Translations under genes and position numbers: made by a program
In this document: one piece after another, positions 1 to 5,768 of the stretch
How positions within the stretch are numbered: position 1 is the first letter of the stretch
Layout of the letters: each line of letters opens with the position of its first letter
Source of the DNA: Planctomycetales bacterium
GTDB lineage: Bacteria; Planctomycetota; Planctomycetia; Pirellulales; Thermoguttaceae
Assembly: GCA_007127495.1 (NCBI GenBank)
Contig: SKZG01000130.1
Coordinates: 1-8,093 of the forward strand
Direction: 5' to 3'
Length of the DNA: 8,093 nt
The notes under the pieces: generated by a model
What the model was told of the DNA's origin: nothing
What the model saw: only the letters and a program-made list of their open reading frames with translations
Database searches by the model: none

Positions 1-64
1 CTTGCTCTAAACTGTTTGCTCATGTGGTTCGGGGAGTTGGAAGAAACACAACCGCTGGTTCTCC

Positions 65-2194
65 TCACTGCACCAGACGAACCTGCGGGTTGGTGATGAT
101 TTCTTCGAAGATTTCCGTTAGGCGTTGTTCGTACTCGGCGGGGTTTCCGGAGCCGCGGGGGCTTTCGCCGTCGTCGTTCGCCGTGCCCCCCATGCGCGCG
201 ATCCGGTCCATGAAGCCGTAGTCGGTCCCCAAGCCCAGGCCGACCGGGAACAGTTGCCAACGGCCGGTCTGCATTTGCATAGCCTGCATTAGCGGCGCGT
301 CGAGCCAGTAGGCCCCGTTGGCGTACCAGTCGGGGTCGGCGTTTTCGCCCATATATTGGTCGATCTCCGCCGGATTGCTTGAATAGAGGTTGGGCACACC
401 GTCGGTCAGCAGGACGACAATCTTGTTGGTTTGCCGGCGCCCGGCACCGCCTTCATTTTCGGGAGCCAGATGCTCGCGAGCGACAATCAGCCCCGATTCC
501 GTGGCCGTGCTGTAGCCGATGTCGCCCACTGCCTGAAGACGCGTGCAAACAAGCATGGCGGCGTCGTAGTCGCCCGTGAGGGGTTGGTCGATGACAGGGC
601 CGCCGTTGGCCAAGCTGTCGAAGCTGATGATCGATACCCAGTCGCGCTGGTTGTGGTCGGGAATGGTTGCATTGCGTTCCTTGACCACCTGCATGGCCGC
701 GATCATCGCCCGGCGCGCGGCGTGCATGGGCTGCGAGCGGGGGGGGAACTCGAATGTGCCGCCGGGCGTCGCCTCGGCGTGCCAGGGGCAGTACGGGCTG
801 TGGATGGAAATGGGTGCGTACTGGTTGCCGACGACCGGGATGTCGCGGCCGTAATCCATCATGAACTGTACGTACGTGCGGTAGCCCAGCATATTCCGGT
901 AGGCGTTCGCGTTCCCTGCGCTAGGATAGGTACTACGGTTCGGGTTGTTGAACCGGGTGATGAACCGGGAGCGGTTCTGCCCCGGCGGGATTGTACCGCG
1001 ATTCGTCGGCGGGGTGCCCTGGGAGCCGAGCAACAGTTGGGGCAGAAGCAGGCTTTCCAACGCGCCGGGCACCATAGCCAATTGGTAGGCCGGGTCCGGT
1101 GTAATGACGTGCAGCCGGTGCTCTCGCGGCATGGTGTGCTGCCAGGCCGCGAACCAAGCCGGCACTTCGCCTGGGGCGAATTGCCCCATCGGCCGCGGAG
1201 GCGGTGCAGGGCCACTGCTACCGCCGCCGCCGCCTCCGCCACCTCCGCCGCCCCCGCCCGTATTGCCACTTGGCGGACGGATGGTCACCCAGCGGCACAC
1301 GTAGTCGATGTACTTCTCCCAGTAGGCGTAATTCGCCAAGGTCGGCGCCGGCTTCGCGTTGGGCATCAGGCGGGCGATCTGGTAGTCGATAATGGCCGAG
1401 TAGGCCTTCACCTTCCGCGTGGCCTCATTGTCGCTCGGTTGAATCCGGTATTGCGCAGGAACGCCGTTGCCGCTGAGCGGCCCGCCGTCCTTGGTCAGTT
1501 CCGCGTAAGTGTATTGATTATTGGAAACGCCGGTGGGCTGGCCGATGTATTCCTGCGGCCCAGGAAAAGTACCGAACCCGAAATCGTCGTATACCTTCTG
1601 CATCAGCTCGTTGCCGATGTTCGGGTAGCCCTCGGAGGCGAAGAGATTGTTAATCGTACCGGTGGCCCAGCAGGGTTCCGTATCATCGTTCATCGAGCCG
1701 GACAGGTCGACGACGAAGGCGATATCGCGCGGGTTGGCCATGGCCACGGCCGAGGCCCGCTGCGCGAACGACGTGCGGCCGAAAACCCGGCTGAAGAACA
1801 TGGCAGCCTCACCGCCGGTCTCCTCGTCCACCCGCGACGTGACCCGGATGGCGTTCCCCGGAGTGTTCGAGGGAGTGAACCGCCGCGTGGTGGCGTCCCA
1901 GGTGCCGTATTCGACGTCGGGGGCCAAAAGGTTCACCGGCCGCCCGCCGGCGCCATGGTATGCGGCGTACTCCTGCGCGATGGCCACCATCTGCTCGCGC
2001 GGCAGGTTCATGGAGGCGGCGCCGGCCATTGCGGCGGAATCGGCGGCCGCCTGCAATTGCGTCCGCGCCAGAACAATCAGGCCCATGTCCAGGGCGAAGG
2101 CCATCAAGCCCAGCATGACCGTGAGCATCACGGCCGCCAGGATGAGCACTGCGCCGCGACGCTGGGACGGGTCCACAAAAAATCGGCGGACCAT
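65..2194 (-). CDS. TadG-like pilus-associated protein with N-terminal membrane anchor and split von Willebrand A domain
   Basis: A 709-aa protein that probably sits in the inner membrane with its bulk outside the cytoplasm, as in Tad (Flp) pilus loci. The N-terminus has the TadE/TadG pattern: an arginine pair and Gly (RRGA, residues 12-15), one hydrophobic helix (about 15-43), then an Ala-rich stretch (QAAADSAAMAGA). A von Willebrand A domain starts at about 157; its MIDAS motif DLSGS is at 163-167, with the later elements ISF (523-525), STAT (562-565) and LLTDG (595-599). Between the first strand and the rest lies an unusual insertion of about 300 residues (roughly 185-485), containing 13 consecutive glycines (313-325) followed by a Pro-rich stretch. 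The ATG at 2194 is chosen because GGAGAA (2202-2207) sits 7 nt upstream; an in-frame TTG at 2212 is less likely. It follows the PilZ gene on the same strand. The vWA/TadG assignment is firm, the exact role is not. Confidence 0.85.
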   Translation of the reverse strand: MVRRFFVDPSQRRGAVLILAAVMLTVMLGLMAFALDMGLIVLARTQLQAAADSAAMAGAASMNLPREQMVAIAQEYAAYHGAGGRPVNLLAPDVEYGTWDATTRRFTPSNTPGNAIRVTSRVDEETGGEAAMFFSRVFGRTSFAQRASAVAMANPRDIAFVVDLSGSMNDDTEPCWATGTINNLFASEGYPNIGNELMQKVYDDFGFGTFPGPQEYIGQPTGVSNNQYTYAELTKDGGPLSGNGVPAQYRIQPSDNEATRKVKAYSAIIDYQIARLMPNAKPAPTLANYAYWEKYIDYVCRWVTIRPPSGNTGGGGGGGGGGGGGSSGPAPPPRPMGQFAPGEVPAWFAAWQHTMPREHRLHVITPDPAYQLAMVPGALESLLLPQLLLGSQGTPPTNRGTIPPGQNRSRFITRFNNPNRSTYPSAGNANAYRNMLGYRTYVQFMMDYGRDIPVVGNQYAPISIHSPYCPWHAEATPGGTFEFPPRSQPMHAARRAMIAAMQVVKERNATIPDHNQRDWVSIISFDSLANGGPVIDQPLTGDYDAAMLVCTRLQAVGDIGYSTATESGLIVAREHLAPENEGGAGRRQTNKIVVLLTDGVPNLYSSNPAEIDQYMGENADPDWYANGAYWLDAPLMQAMQMQTGRWQLFPVGLGLGTDYGFMDRIARMGGTANDDGESPRGSGNPAEYEQRLTEIFEEIITNPQVRLVQ
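1220..1258 (-). repeat. Imperfect GGN codon repeat encoding 13 glycines in the TadG-like protein
   Basis: Thirteen consecutive Gly codons occur inside the large vWA insertion. The codons are mixed (mostly GGC, some GGA, GGT and one GGG), so this is a selected or old polyglycine linker rather than a pure recent triplet expansion. It is followed by Ser-Ser-Gly-Pro-Ala and a proline cluster, which suggests a flexible hinge. Confidence 0.9.
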
Positions 2195-2223
2195 TGGCAA
2201 GTTCTCCGGCAAGGAATAGGGGA

Positions 2224-2336
2224 ATATGTGGCTCTTCCGTTTCTAGGTGCAGACCACGCTAATGTAGTAGGCACACGCCATGTGCCGTCCTTGAAACCAA
2301 GGCCGTCTGGCAACTAGAAACGGAAGAGTCGGATAT
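2224..2336. repeat. Long inverted-repeat element with nested hairpins between the PilZ and TadG-like genes
   Basis: A perfect 15-bp inverted repeat (2232-2246, CTCTTCCGTTTCTAG, against 2314-2328) extends to 20 matches in 23 bp when the flanks 2224-2231 and 2329-2336 are included. Nested inside are CAGAC/GTCTG (2250-2254 and 2305-2309) and two hairpins: GGCACA/TGTGCC (2270-2275 and 2281-2286) and CCTTG/CAAGG (2289-2293 and 2298-2302). The predicted fold is a four-way, cloverleaf-like junction with one unpaired segment (about 2255-2269). It fills most of the 154-nt gap and ends 30 nt before the chosen TadG-like start. No U-run follows on either side, so it is not a classical terminator. It could be a MITE/REP-type intergenic repeat or a cis-acting RNA. 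Confidence 0.75.
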
Positions 2337-2348
2337 ATCAACTCTTGG

Positions 2349-3344
2349 TTATGGTTGGCCGTGTGTCAAATCGGGCGTAACCCCGGTTTGCGGTTGGGTC
2401 CGTTGGCGCCACAGGGCTTGCTGCATCTCGTCGAGCGCGGCGACGGCCTCCTGCCGCGCAGCGTCGAGGATGGCTTGCCGCTTCACCGCCCTCGTTGCCC
2501 GGTCCATGGTATGTGCCTGCGCGCTCAGTTCGGCAAGCGAGGCTTCGGCCAGTTCAACGAACTGCGCGATGTGCTGCTGTTGGTGCGGCGTCAGGCGGAG
2601 CCAGCGGGCGACTTCGGGTAGCTGGAAGGCGGCGGCCCCCGGCGCGCCGCGTGCCAGGCGGCGCAACTCGTCGTGATGCGCCTGCGCCCGGTCGTGTGCT
2701 GGGTTCAATAGGCGTTCGCCGAACTCGCTCTTCCCGTTTACTGCTCCCCGCGCCGTGGCGGCCGCGGTTCTCTCAGCGGCGGGCCGGCCCCCCTCCGATG
2801 ACCGCGCGTAGCGGACCAAATCGACAGCGGCCGGCTCGCCACGGCCCTTTGGAGCCGTCGATATATGGCCGAACAGCGGCAGCAGGAGGATAGGCACTGC
2901 CGCCGCGAGCAGAGCAAGTCCGAGACCCGTAAACATGCCAGAGGTCGACCTCGGAAGCAAGGAACCGACGGCAAGCCGTACCAGCGGGCCCAGGCCGGGC
3001 GACGTGCCCTCTTCCAGTGGGTCGATATCGCGGATACGGGCCAAACCCACGCGGAACTTCGGTGGAGCCGGCTCGCCGGGAGCGTGGCTTTCGCCCGCGG
3101 CGGTATCCTCCGAGACGAAGGCGATTCGCACCTCGAAGTCGCCGGCGTCGGTGTGCAACGCCACGGCGTTCAGTTCACCCACTTGTGGGGGGCAGTCCAA
3201 CAAGACGGCGAATCCGCCCGCCGACTGGTCCAGCATCCGCCCCGGATAGCGCTGCCCGTCGATACGGAGTTCCACGTGCCGCCCGCCGGAAACGGCGCAG
3301 CGGACTGAACGGCGTTGTTCGGAATGTTGGTTGGCGGGTTCCAT
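2349..3344 (-). CDS. Membrane-anchored PilZ-domain protein (c-di-GMP receptor) with an extracytoplasmic helical domain
   Basis: A 331-aa protein. The N-terminal PilZ domain (about 8-110) has both ligand motifs: RxxxR at 11-15 (RRSVR) and DxSxxG at 39-44 (DQSAGG). In known PilZ proteins these residues bind cyclic-di-GMP. A single hydrophobic helix follows (about 137-159), then an Ala/Arg-rich linker and a helical C-terminal region (about 220-315) with a phrase RWLRLTPHQQQHIAQF that resembles LTPEQ-type periplasmic helical proteins. By topology the PilZ domain should be cytoplasmic and the helical part periplasmic, so the protein could pass a c-di-GMP signal across the membrane. The ATG at 3344 is preferred because GGAAGG (3350-3355) lies 5 nt upstream; the reading frame continues to 3413 but crosses a terminator hairpin. 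It lies between the Flp pilin and TadG-like genes, which supports a role in pilus control. Confidence 0.85.
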   Translation of the reverse strand: MEPANQHSEQRRSVRCAVSGGRHVELRIDGQRYPGRMLDQSAGGFAVLLDCPPQVGELNAVALHTDAGDFEVRIAFVSEDTAAGESHAPGEPAPPKFRVGLARIRDIDPLEEGTSPGLGPLVRLAVGSLLPRSTSGMFTGLGLALLAAAVPILLLPLFGHISTAPKGRGEPAAVDLVRYARSSEGGRPAAERTAAATARGAVNGKSEFGERLLNPAHDRAQAHHDELRRLARGAPGAAAFQLPEVARWLRLTPHQQQHIAQFVELAEASLAELSAQAHTMDRATRAVKRQAILDAARQEAVAALDEMQQALWRQRTQPQTGVTPDLTHGQP

Positions 3345-3358
3345 GACGACCTTCCGCG

Positions 3359-3402
3359 AAAAAAACGCCCCCCTCGGCACCAAACGCCGGCGCCGAGGGG
3401 GG
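3359..3402 (-). terminator. Intrinsic terminator between the Flp pilin and PilZ genes
   Basis: On the minus strand a perfect 11-bp stem (CCCCCCTCGGC, 3392-3402 with 3368-3378), closing a 13-nt loop, is followed by CG and then seven T residues (3365-3359). This is a textbook rho-independent terminator for the pilin transcript, whose stop codon is 63 nt upstream. The T-run ends only 3 nt before the PilZ ribosome-binding site, so any PilZ/TadG message must come from read-through or from a promoter not recognised here. Confidence 0.85.
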
Positions 3403-3465
3403 TTTCCGGTCAACAGTGGACGTCACGTCCCGGTCCGCGGGTCGGTCCGCCGGGTTGCAGGGGCG

Positions 3466-3645
3466 TCACTCTGCCCCGAGTTCGGTGGCAACCCGCTCGA
3501 ACGTGAGGTTGGCCTGAGTTCCAATGGAACTGATGGCCGTCAAGCACACGATCACGATGAGTGCCAACATGACCGCATACTCCACCGCGGTGGGCCCGTC
3601 CTCTGAAACGAGGAAGCGATGCAACTTCAAAGCAAGCGACTTCAT
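3466..3645 (-). CDS. flp: Flp/Fap-type type IVb prepilin
   Basis: A 59-aa protein, the typical size of Flp pilins, which polymerise into the thin Tad adhesion pilus. A short basic leader (residues 1-17, ending SEDG) precedes the processing site for the TadV/CpaA-type prepilin peptidase. The mature protein begins PTAVEYAVM: Gly at -1, Glu at +5 (Glu22) and Tyr at +6 (Tyr23) are the signature residues. A hydrophobic helix (about 24-41, rich in Leu/Ile/Val) forms the filament core, and the tail (NLTFERVATELGAE) is short. The ATG has a strong GGAGG (3653-3657) at 7 nt. The 5' leader carries a c-di-GMP riboswitch about 190 nt upstream, and an intrinsic terminator follows. Only one pilin copy is visible, and peptidase and assembly genes are absent from the window. 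Confidence 0.93.
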   Translation of the reverse strand: MKSLALKLHRFLVSEDGPTAVEYAVMLALIVIVCLTAISSIGTQANLTFERVATELGAE

Positions 3646-3706
3646 GGGGATTCCTCCATTCCAGCGTGCCCTTGCAGCGCCGCGCGCTGAGGGACAACCG
3701 GAACCG

Positions 3707-3785
3707 AAAACAGGTTTGGATTCCTTCGAGTGTCGCGGCGGATTGCCCGCCGCGGGCCTGCGGCCACTTTCCGGAACCCTGTTTT
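3707..3785 (-). promoter_or_regulatory. Probable expression platform of the riboswitch: hairpin inside a longer inverted repeat
   Basis: Between the aptamer and the flp ribosome-binding site, the minus strand holds a perfect 8-bp stem CGCGGCGG/CCGCCGCG with the 5-nt loop GCAAT (3754-3734). It is enclosed by an 8-bp inverted repeat AAAACAGG/CCTGTTTT (3785-3778 and 3714-3707). The octamer CCGGAACC also occurs twice on the plus strand (3698-3705 and 3771-3778), next to or overlapping the two arms. There is no U-run directly after the strong hairpin, so a simple terminator is not evident. Control by RNA refolding, translation or mRNA stability is possible. The role is inferred from position only. 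Confidence 0.4.
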
Positions 3786-3832
3786 GGAAAAACGTGCCTC
3801 TCGCCCATCGCTAGCCGAAATCATTTGGTTTC

Positions 3833-3923
3833 ACCCTTTCGGCAGCCAGGCTTCCGACGACAATGTGCCGCCGGCCCTTGGCTTTGCGTGCCGGCCTTGC
3901 GACCGGTTTGCCTTTTCGAGGGT
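3833..3923 (-). ncRNA. Cyclic-di-GMP class I (GEMM) riboswitch aptamer upstream of flp
   Basis: Reading the minus strand, the hallmark segments appear in order. AAAAGGCAAACC (3916-3905) is followed by a 6-bp stem CCGGTC/GGCCGG (3906-3901 and 3896-3891, one wobble) with the GNRA tetraloop GCAA (3900-3897). Then comes GGCACGCAAAGCC (3892-3880), which matches the conserved GGnACGCAAAGCC of the family. A second arm follows with a 7-bp stem GGCGGCA/TGTCGTC, and the 3' end reads GGCTGCCGAAAGGG, the typical closing sequence. ACCCT (3923-3919) and AGGGT (3837-3833) can close P1. In this family the GNRA loop docks into the second arm and c-di-GMP is bound at the junction. The aptamer lies in the same direction as flp and ends 187 nt before its start codon, so it should make pilin synthesis depend on c-di-GMP. 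Whether it turns expression on or off cannot be told. Confidence 0.88.
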
Positions 3924-4015
3924 TTTGAGGCTTGCAGGCCTGGGTGATTCAGGTGTTCCGCCGCGCAAAAGGAGCTTACCGAATGTGTGTTTCAGCGGAG
4001 AACGCCACCTTCCTC

Positions 4016-4061
4016 GGAACGGCCTTTCAGCCGCTCCATGTCCAGCCGGCACTCGCGTGCC
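4016..4061 (-). other. Two leader hairpins between trpB2 and the riboswitch
   Basis: On the minus strand, GGCAC-GCGA-GTGCC (4061-4048) forms a 5-bp stem with a GNRA-type loop, and GGAGCGGC/GCCGTTCC (4037-4030 and 4023-4016) forms an 8-bp stem with one wobble. They begin 53 nt after the trpB2 stop and precede the riboswitch by about 90 nt. There is no U-run, so an intrinsic terminator is not shown. They may stabilise the trpB2 3' end or form part of the flp leader. No gene is seen in 3924-4114. Confidence 0.45.
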
Positions 4062-4078
4062 ATTGGCCTCTGTAATGA

Positions 4079-4106
4079 AACCTAGTTCAGATTTCCGGGA
4101 TGTCAA
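4079..4106 (-). promoter_or_regulatory. Possible sigma70-type promoter for the flp transcript
   Basis: A perfect TTGACA (4106-4101) is followed after 16 bp by TAGGTT (4084-4079), which is a poor -10 box (three of six). It lies just past the trpB2 stop codon and would give a leader of about 420 nt containing the riboswitch. Planctomycete promoters are poorly defined, so this is a weak call. Confidence 0.3.
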
Positions 4107-4114
4107 ATGAGAAT

Positions 4115-5473
4115 CTACCCGTCCACCGTCGGCAGTTCCGCGATCGCGGCCTCGATGTTCTCCTGCGGATAGCTGTAGTCCTCCAATTCGCCGCTGAAAT
4201 AGCGGTCGTAGGAGGCCAGGTCGCAAATGCCGTGTCCGGACAGATTGAACACGATGCACTTCTCCTCGCCGGTTTCGCGGCAGCGCTCGGCTTCCACGAT
4301 GGCGCAGCGGACGGCGTGCGACGTTTCCGGCGCCACGATGATGCCCTCGGTCTTCGCGAACAGGACGGCGGACTCGAAGCACTCGAGTTGATGGAATGCC
4401 GCCGCTTCAACCAGTCCCAGGTCGGTGCCCAAACTGACCATGGGCGCCATGCCATGGTAACGCAGCCCGCCGGCGTGAATCCCCGGCGGCACGAAGCTGT
4501 GGCCGAGCGTGAACATCTTCATCAGGGGGGTGAGCATGGTGGTATCGCCGAAATCGTATCGGTATTGCCCTCGGCTCATGGTCGGGCAGCTACAGGGCTC
4601 GCACGCGATGCATCGCAGGTCGCGGCCGGCGATTTTGTGCCGCAGGAACGGAAAGGCCAGGCCGGCGAAGTTGCTGCCCCCGCCCACGCAACCGATCACC
4701 ACGTCCGGATAGTCCTCGGCCAATTCAAACTGCTTTTCCGCTTCCAGCCCAATGACCGTCTGGTGGAGCATCACATGGTTGAGCACGCTGCCGAGGGTGT
4801 ACTTCGTATCGTCGCGCAGGACGGCTGCCTCGACGGCCTCGCTGATGGCAATGCCCAACGCGCCGGGGCAGTCGGGGTCGCGGGCGAGAATCTGCCGCCC
4901 TGCCTGCGTCTCTTCCGAGGGGCTTGGTACCACCTCGGCGCCCCACGTGTGCATCATGGACCGTCGATAGGGCTTCTGGTGGTAGCTCACCTTGACCATG
5001 TACACCTTGCAGTGCATGTCGAATTGGGCGCACGAGAACGCCAGCGCGCTGCCCCATTGCCCGGCGCCCGTCTCGGTGGTCAACAGGTTGATCCCCTCCA
5101 TCTTGTTGTAATACGCCTGGGCAACGGCCGTATTGGGCTTATGGCTTCCGGCGGGGCTGTGGCTTTCGTCCTTGAAGTAGATGCGGGCCGGCGTCTTCAG
5201 CGCCTTCTCTAGGTTCGCGGCCCGAACCAGCGGCGAGGGCCGCCAGATGGCCAGAACCCGACGGACCGCGTCGGGAATCTCGATCCACCGTTCCCCGCTC
5301 ACTTCCTGCTCGATCAAGGCCTTGGCGAAGATCGGTTCCAGGGCCTCGGGGGGCACGGGCTCGTGCGTTTGCGGATGCCGCGGCGGCGGGACCGGTTGCG
5401 GCAGGTCGGCCGCCAGGTTGTACCATGCCGTCGGCATATCATTTTCAGCCAGCAGAATCCGCTTTGCGCACAT
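4115..5473 (-). CDS. trpB2: TrpB2-type tryptophan synthase beta-like PLP enzyme
   Basis: A 452-aa cytoplasmic fold-type II pyridoxal-phosphate enzyme. TrpB joins indole and serine to make tryptophan; the TrpB2 group, longer than TrpB1, often works without a standard TrpA partner. Visible motifs are the Schiff-base lysine in GSHKPN (Lys112), ETGAGQWG (134-141) with the catalytic Glu134, the phosphate-binding GGGSN (264-268), [12 protein letters not shown] (376-387) and SGHG (412-415). The long N-terminal part before the lysine and the sequence [16 protein letters not shown] are typical of TrpB2. The ATG at 5473 has GGAAGG (5481-5486) 7 nt upstream; the frame stays open to 5740 but that extension runs into an intergenic palindrome and has no TrpB character. 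No trpA, trpC or trpF lies beside it, so it is a stand-alone gene here. Indole salvage or a related beta-replacement reaction are both possible roles. Confidence 0.93.
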   Translation of the reverse strand: MCAKRILLAENDMPTAWYNLAADLPQPVPPPRHPQTHEPVPPEALEPIFAKALIEQEVSGERWIEIPDAVRRVLAIWRPSPLVRAANLEKALKTPARIYFKDESHSPAGSHKPNTAVAQAYYNKMEGINLLTTETGAGQWGSALAFSCAQFDMHCKVYMVKVSYHQKPYRRSMMHTWGAEVVPSPSEETQAGRQILARDPDCPGALGIAISEAVEAAVLRDDTKYTLGSVLNHVMLHQTVIGLEAEKQFELAEDYPDVVIGCVGGGSNFAGLAFPFLRHKIAGRDLRCIACEPCSCPTMSRGQYRYDFGDTTMLTPLMKMFTLGHSFVPPGIHAGGLRYHGMAPMVSLGTDLGLVEAAAFHQLECFESAVLFAKTEGIIVAPETSHAVRCAIVEAERCRETGEEKCIVFNLSGHGICDLASYDRYFSGELEDYSYPQENIEAAIAELPTVDG

Positions 5474-5528
5474 TGCAACGCCTTCCTTTTCAACAAAGAC
5501 CTGAAAACCCGGTGACGAACACCCCTCC

Positions 5529-5557
5529 AATTTAATTGGCGGCAAGCGATTTGTCGA
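5529..5557 (-). promoter_or_regulatory. Putative trpB2 promoter with overlapping palindrome
   Basis: TCGACA (5557-5552, five of six to the -35 consensus) is separated by 17 bp from TAAATT (5534-5529, four of six). The -10 box lies inside an AT-rich 13-bp palindrome with arms CCAATT/AATTGG (5527-5539), conspicuous in a GC-rich gap and a possible operator. Transcription would start near 5522, leaving a leader of about 50 nt before the ATG. Confidence 0.45.
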
Positions 5558-5655
5558 GCCGTGGCGATTGGGCCGGCCGACACCGCTCGCGGTGAAAGAG
5601 CGTTCGCCACCAAGGAAGTATTCGCTTACCCCAGAGTGAGTATTCAATGTCTTAT

Positions 5656-5768
5656 GGCGAGCGGCAGAAACAATCTTATCGACGACCTTGTGGCCGAGTC
5701 TCTTCGAGACTCGGAATTCGGCGTCTCGGAGAGGCGCCACTACGAGAAATTCGGTTTTGCCGCTCGCC
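5656..5768. mobile_element. MITE-like element with terminal inverted repeats at the 3' end of the cusB gene
   Basis: Perfect 11-bp terminal inverted repeats GGCGAGCGGCA/TGCCGCTCGCC (5656-5666 and 5758-5768) extend inward almost to 16 bp. The element is flanked by TAT on both sides (5653-5655 and 5769-5771), a possible 3-bp target duplication. It encloses a two-armed palindrome (5690-5740). It codes for no transposase, so any movement would need one elsewhere. The last base of the cusB stop codon (TAG) belongs to the terminal repeat. Confidence 0.6.
5690..5740. repeat. Two-hairpin palindrome inside the MITE-like element
   Basis: An outer stem GTGGC/GCCAC (5690-5694 and 5736-5740) encloses two hairpins. 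The first is a perfect 9-bp stem CCGAGTCTC-TTC-GAGACTCGG (5694-5714). The second is GGCGTCTC-GGA-GAGGCGCC (5720-5738), 8 bp with one wobble. The two hairpins share the GTCTC/GAGAC core, as if one arm had been duplicated. Neither is followed by a U-run on the cusB strand. Confidence 0.8.

Noticed and set aside
1..23. Possible start of a further minus-strand gene (ATG at 23, MSKQFRA...)
   Set aside because: Only seven codons are visible and there is no clear ribosome-binding site, so it cannot be supported; 24-64 shows no terminator either.
2195..2212. Upstream TTG start for the TadG-like protein
   Set aside because: The ATG at 2194 has GGAGAA at the right distance; the TTG would place that site inside the coding region.
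431..2317. Long plus-strand open frame opposite the TadG-like gene
   Set aside because: It is the antisense shadow of a well-supported gene in GC-rich DNA, Arg/Val/His-rich and without recognisable domains.
2224..2336. tRNA-like cloverleaf
   Set aside because: Stem lengths are wrong, and no T-loop GTTC motif or CCA-type acceptor is present.
3345..3413. Upstream start for the PilZ protein
   Set aside because: The extension would be translated through the intrinsic terminator; the ATG at 3344 has a good ribosome-binding site.
4046..4062. Sigma-54-like promoter (TGGCACG followed by TGCC)
   Set aside because: The -24 half is perfect but the required GC of the -12 half is missing, and the match is explained by the GGCAC/GTGCC hairpin.
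4100..5212. Plus-strand open frame opposite trpB2
   Set aside because: Antisense shadow of a gene with complete catalytic motifs.
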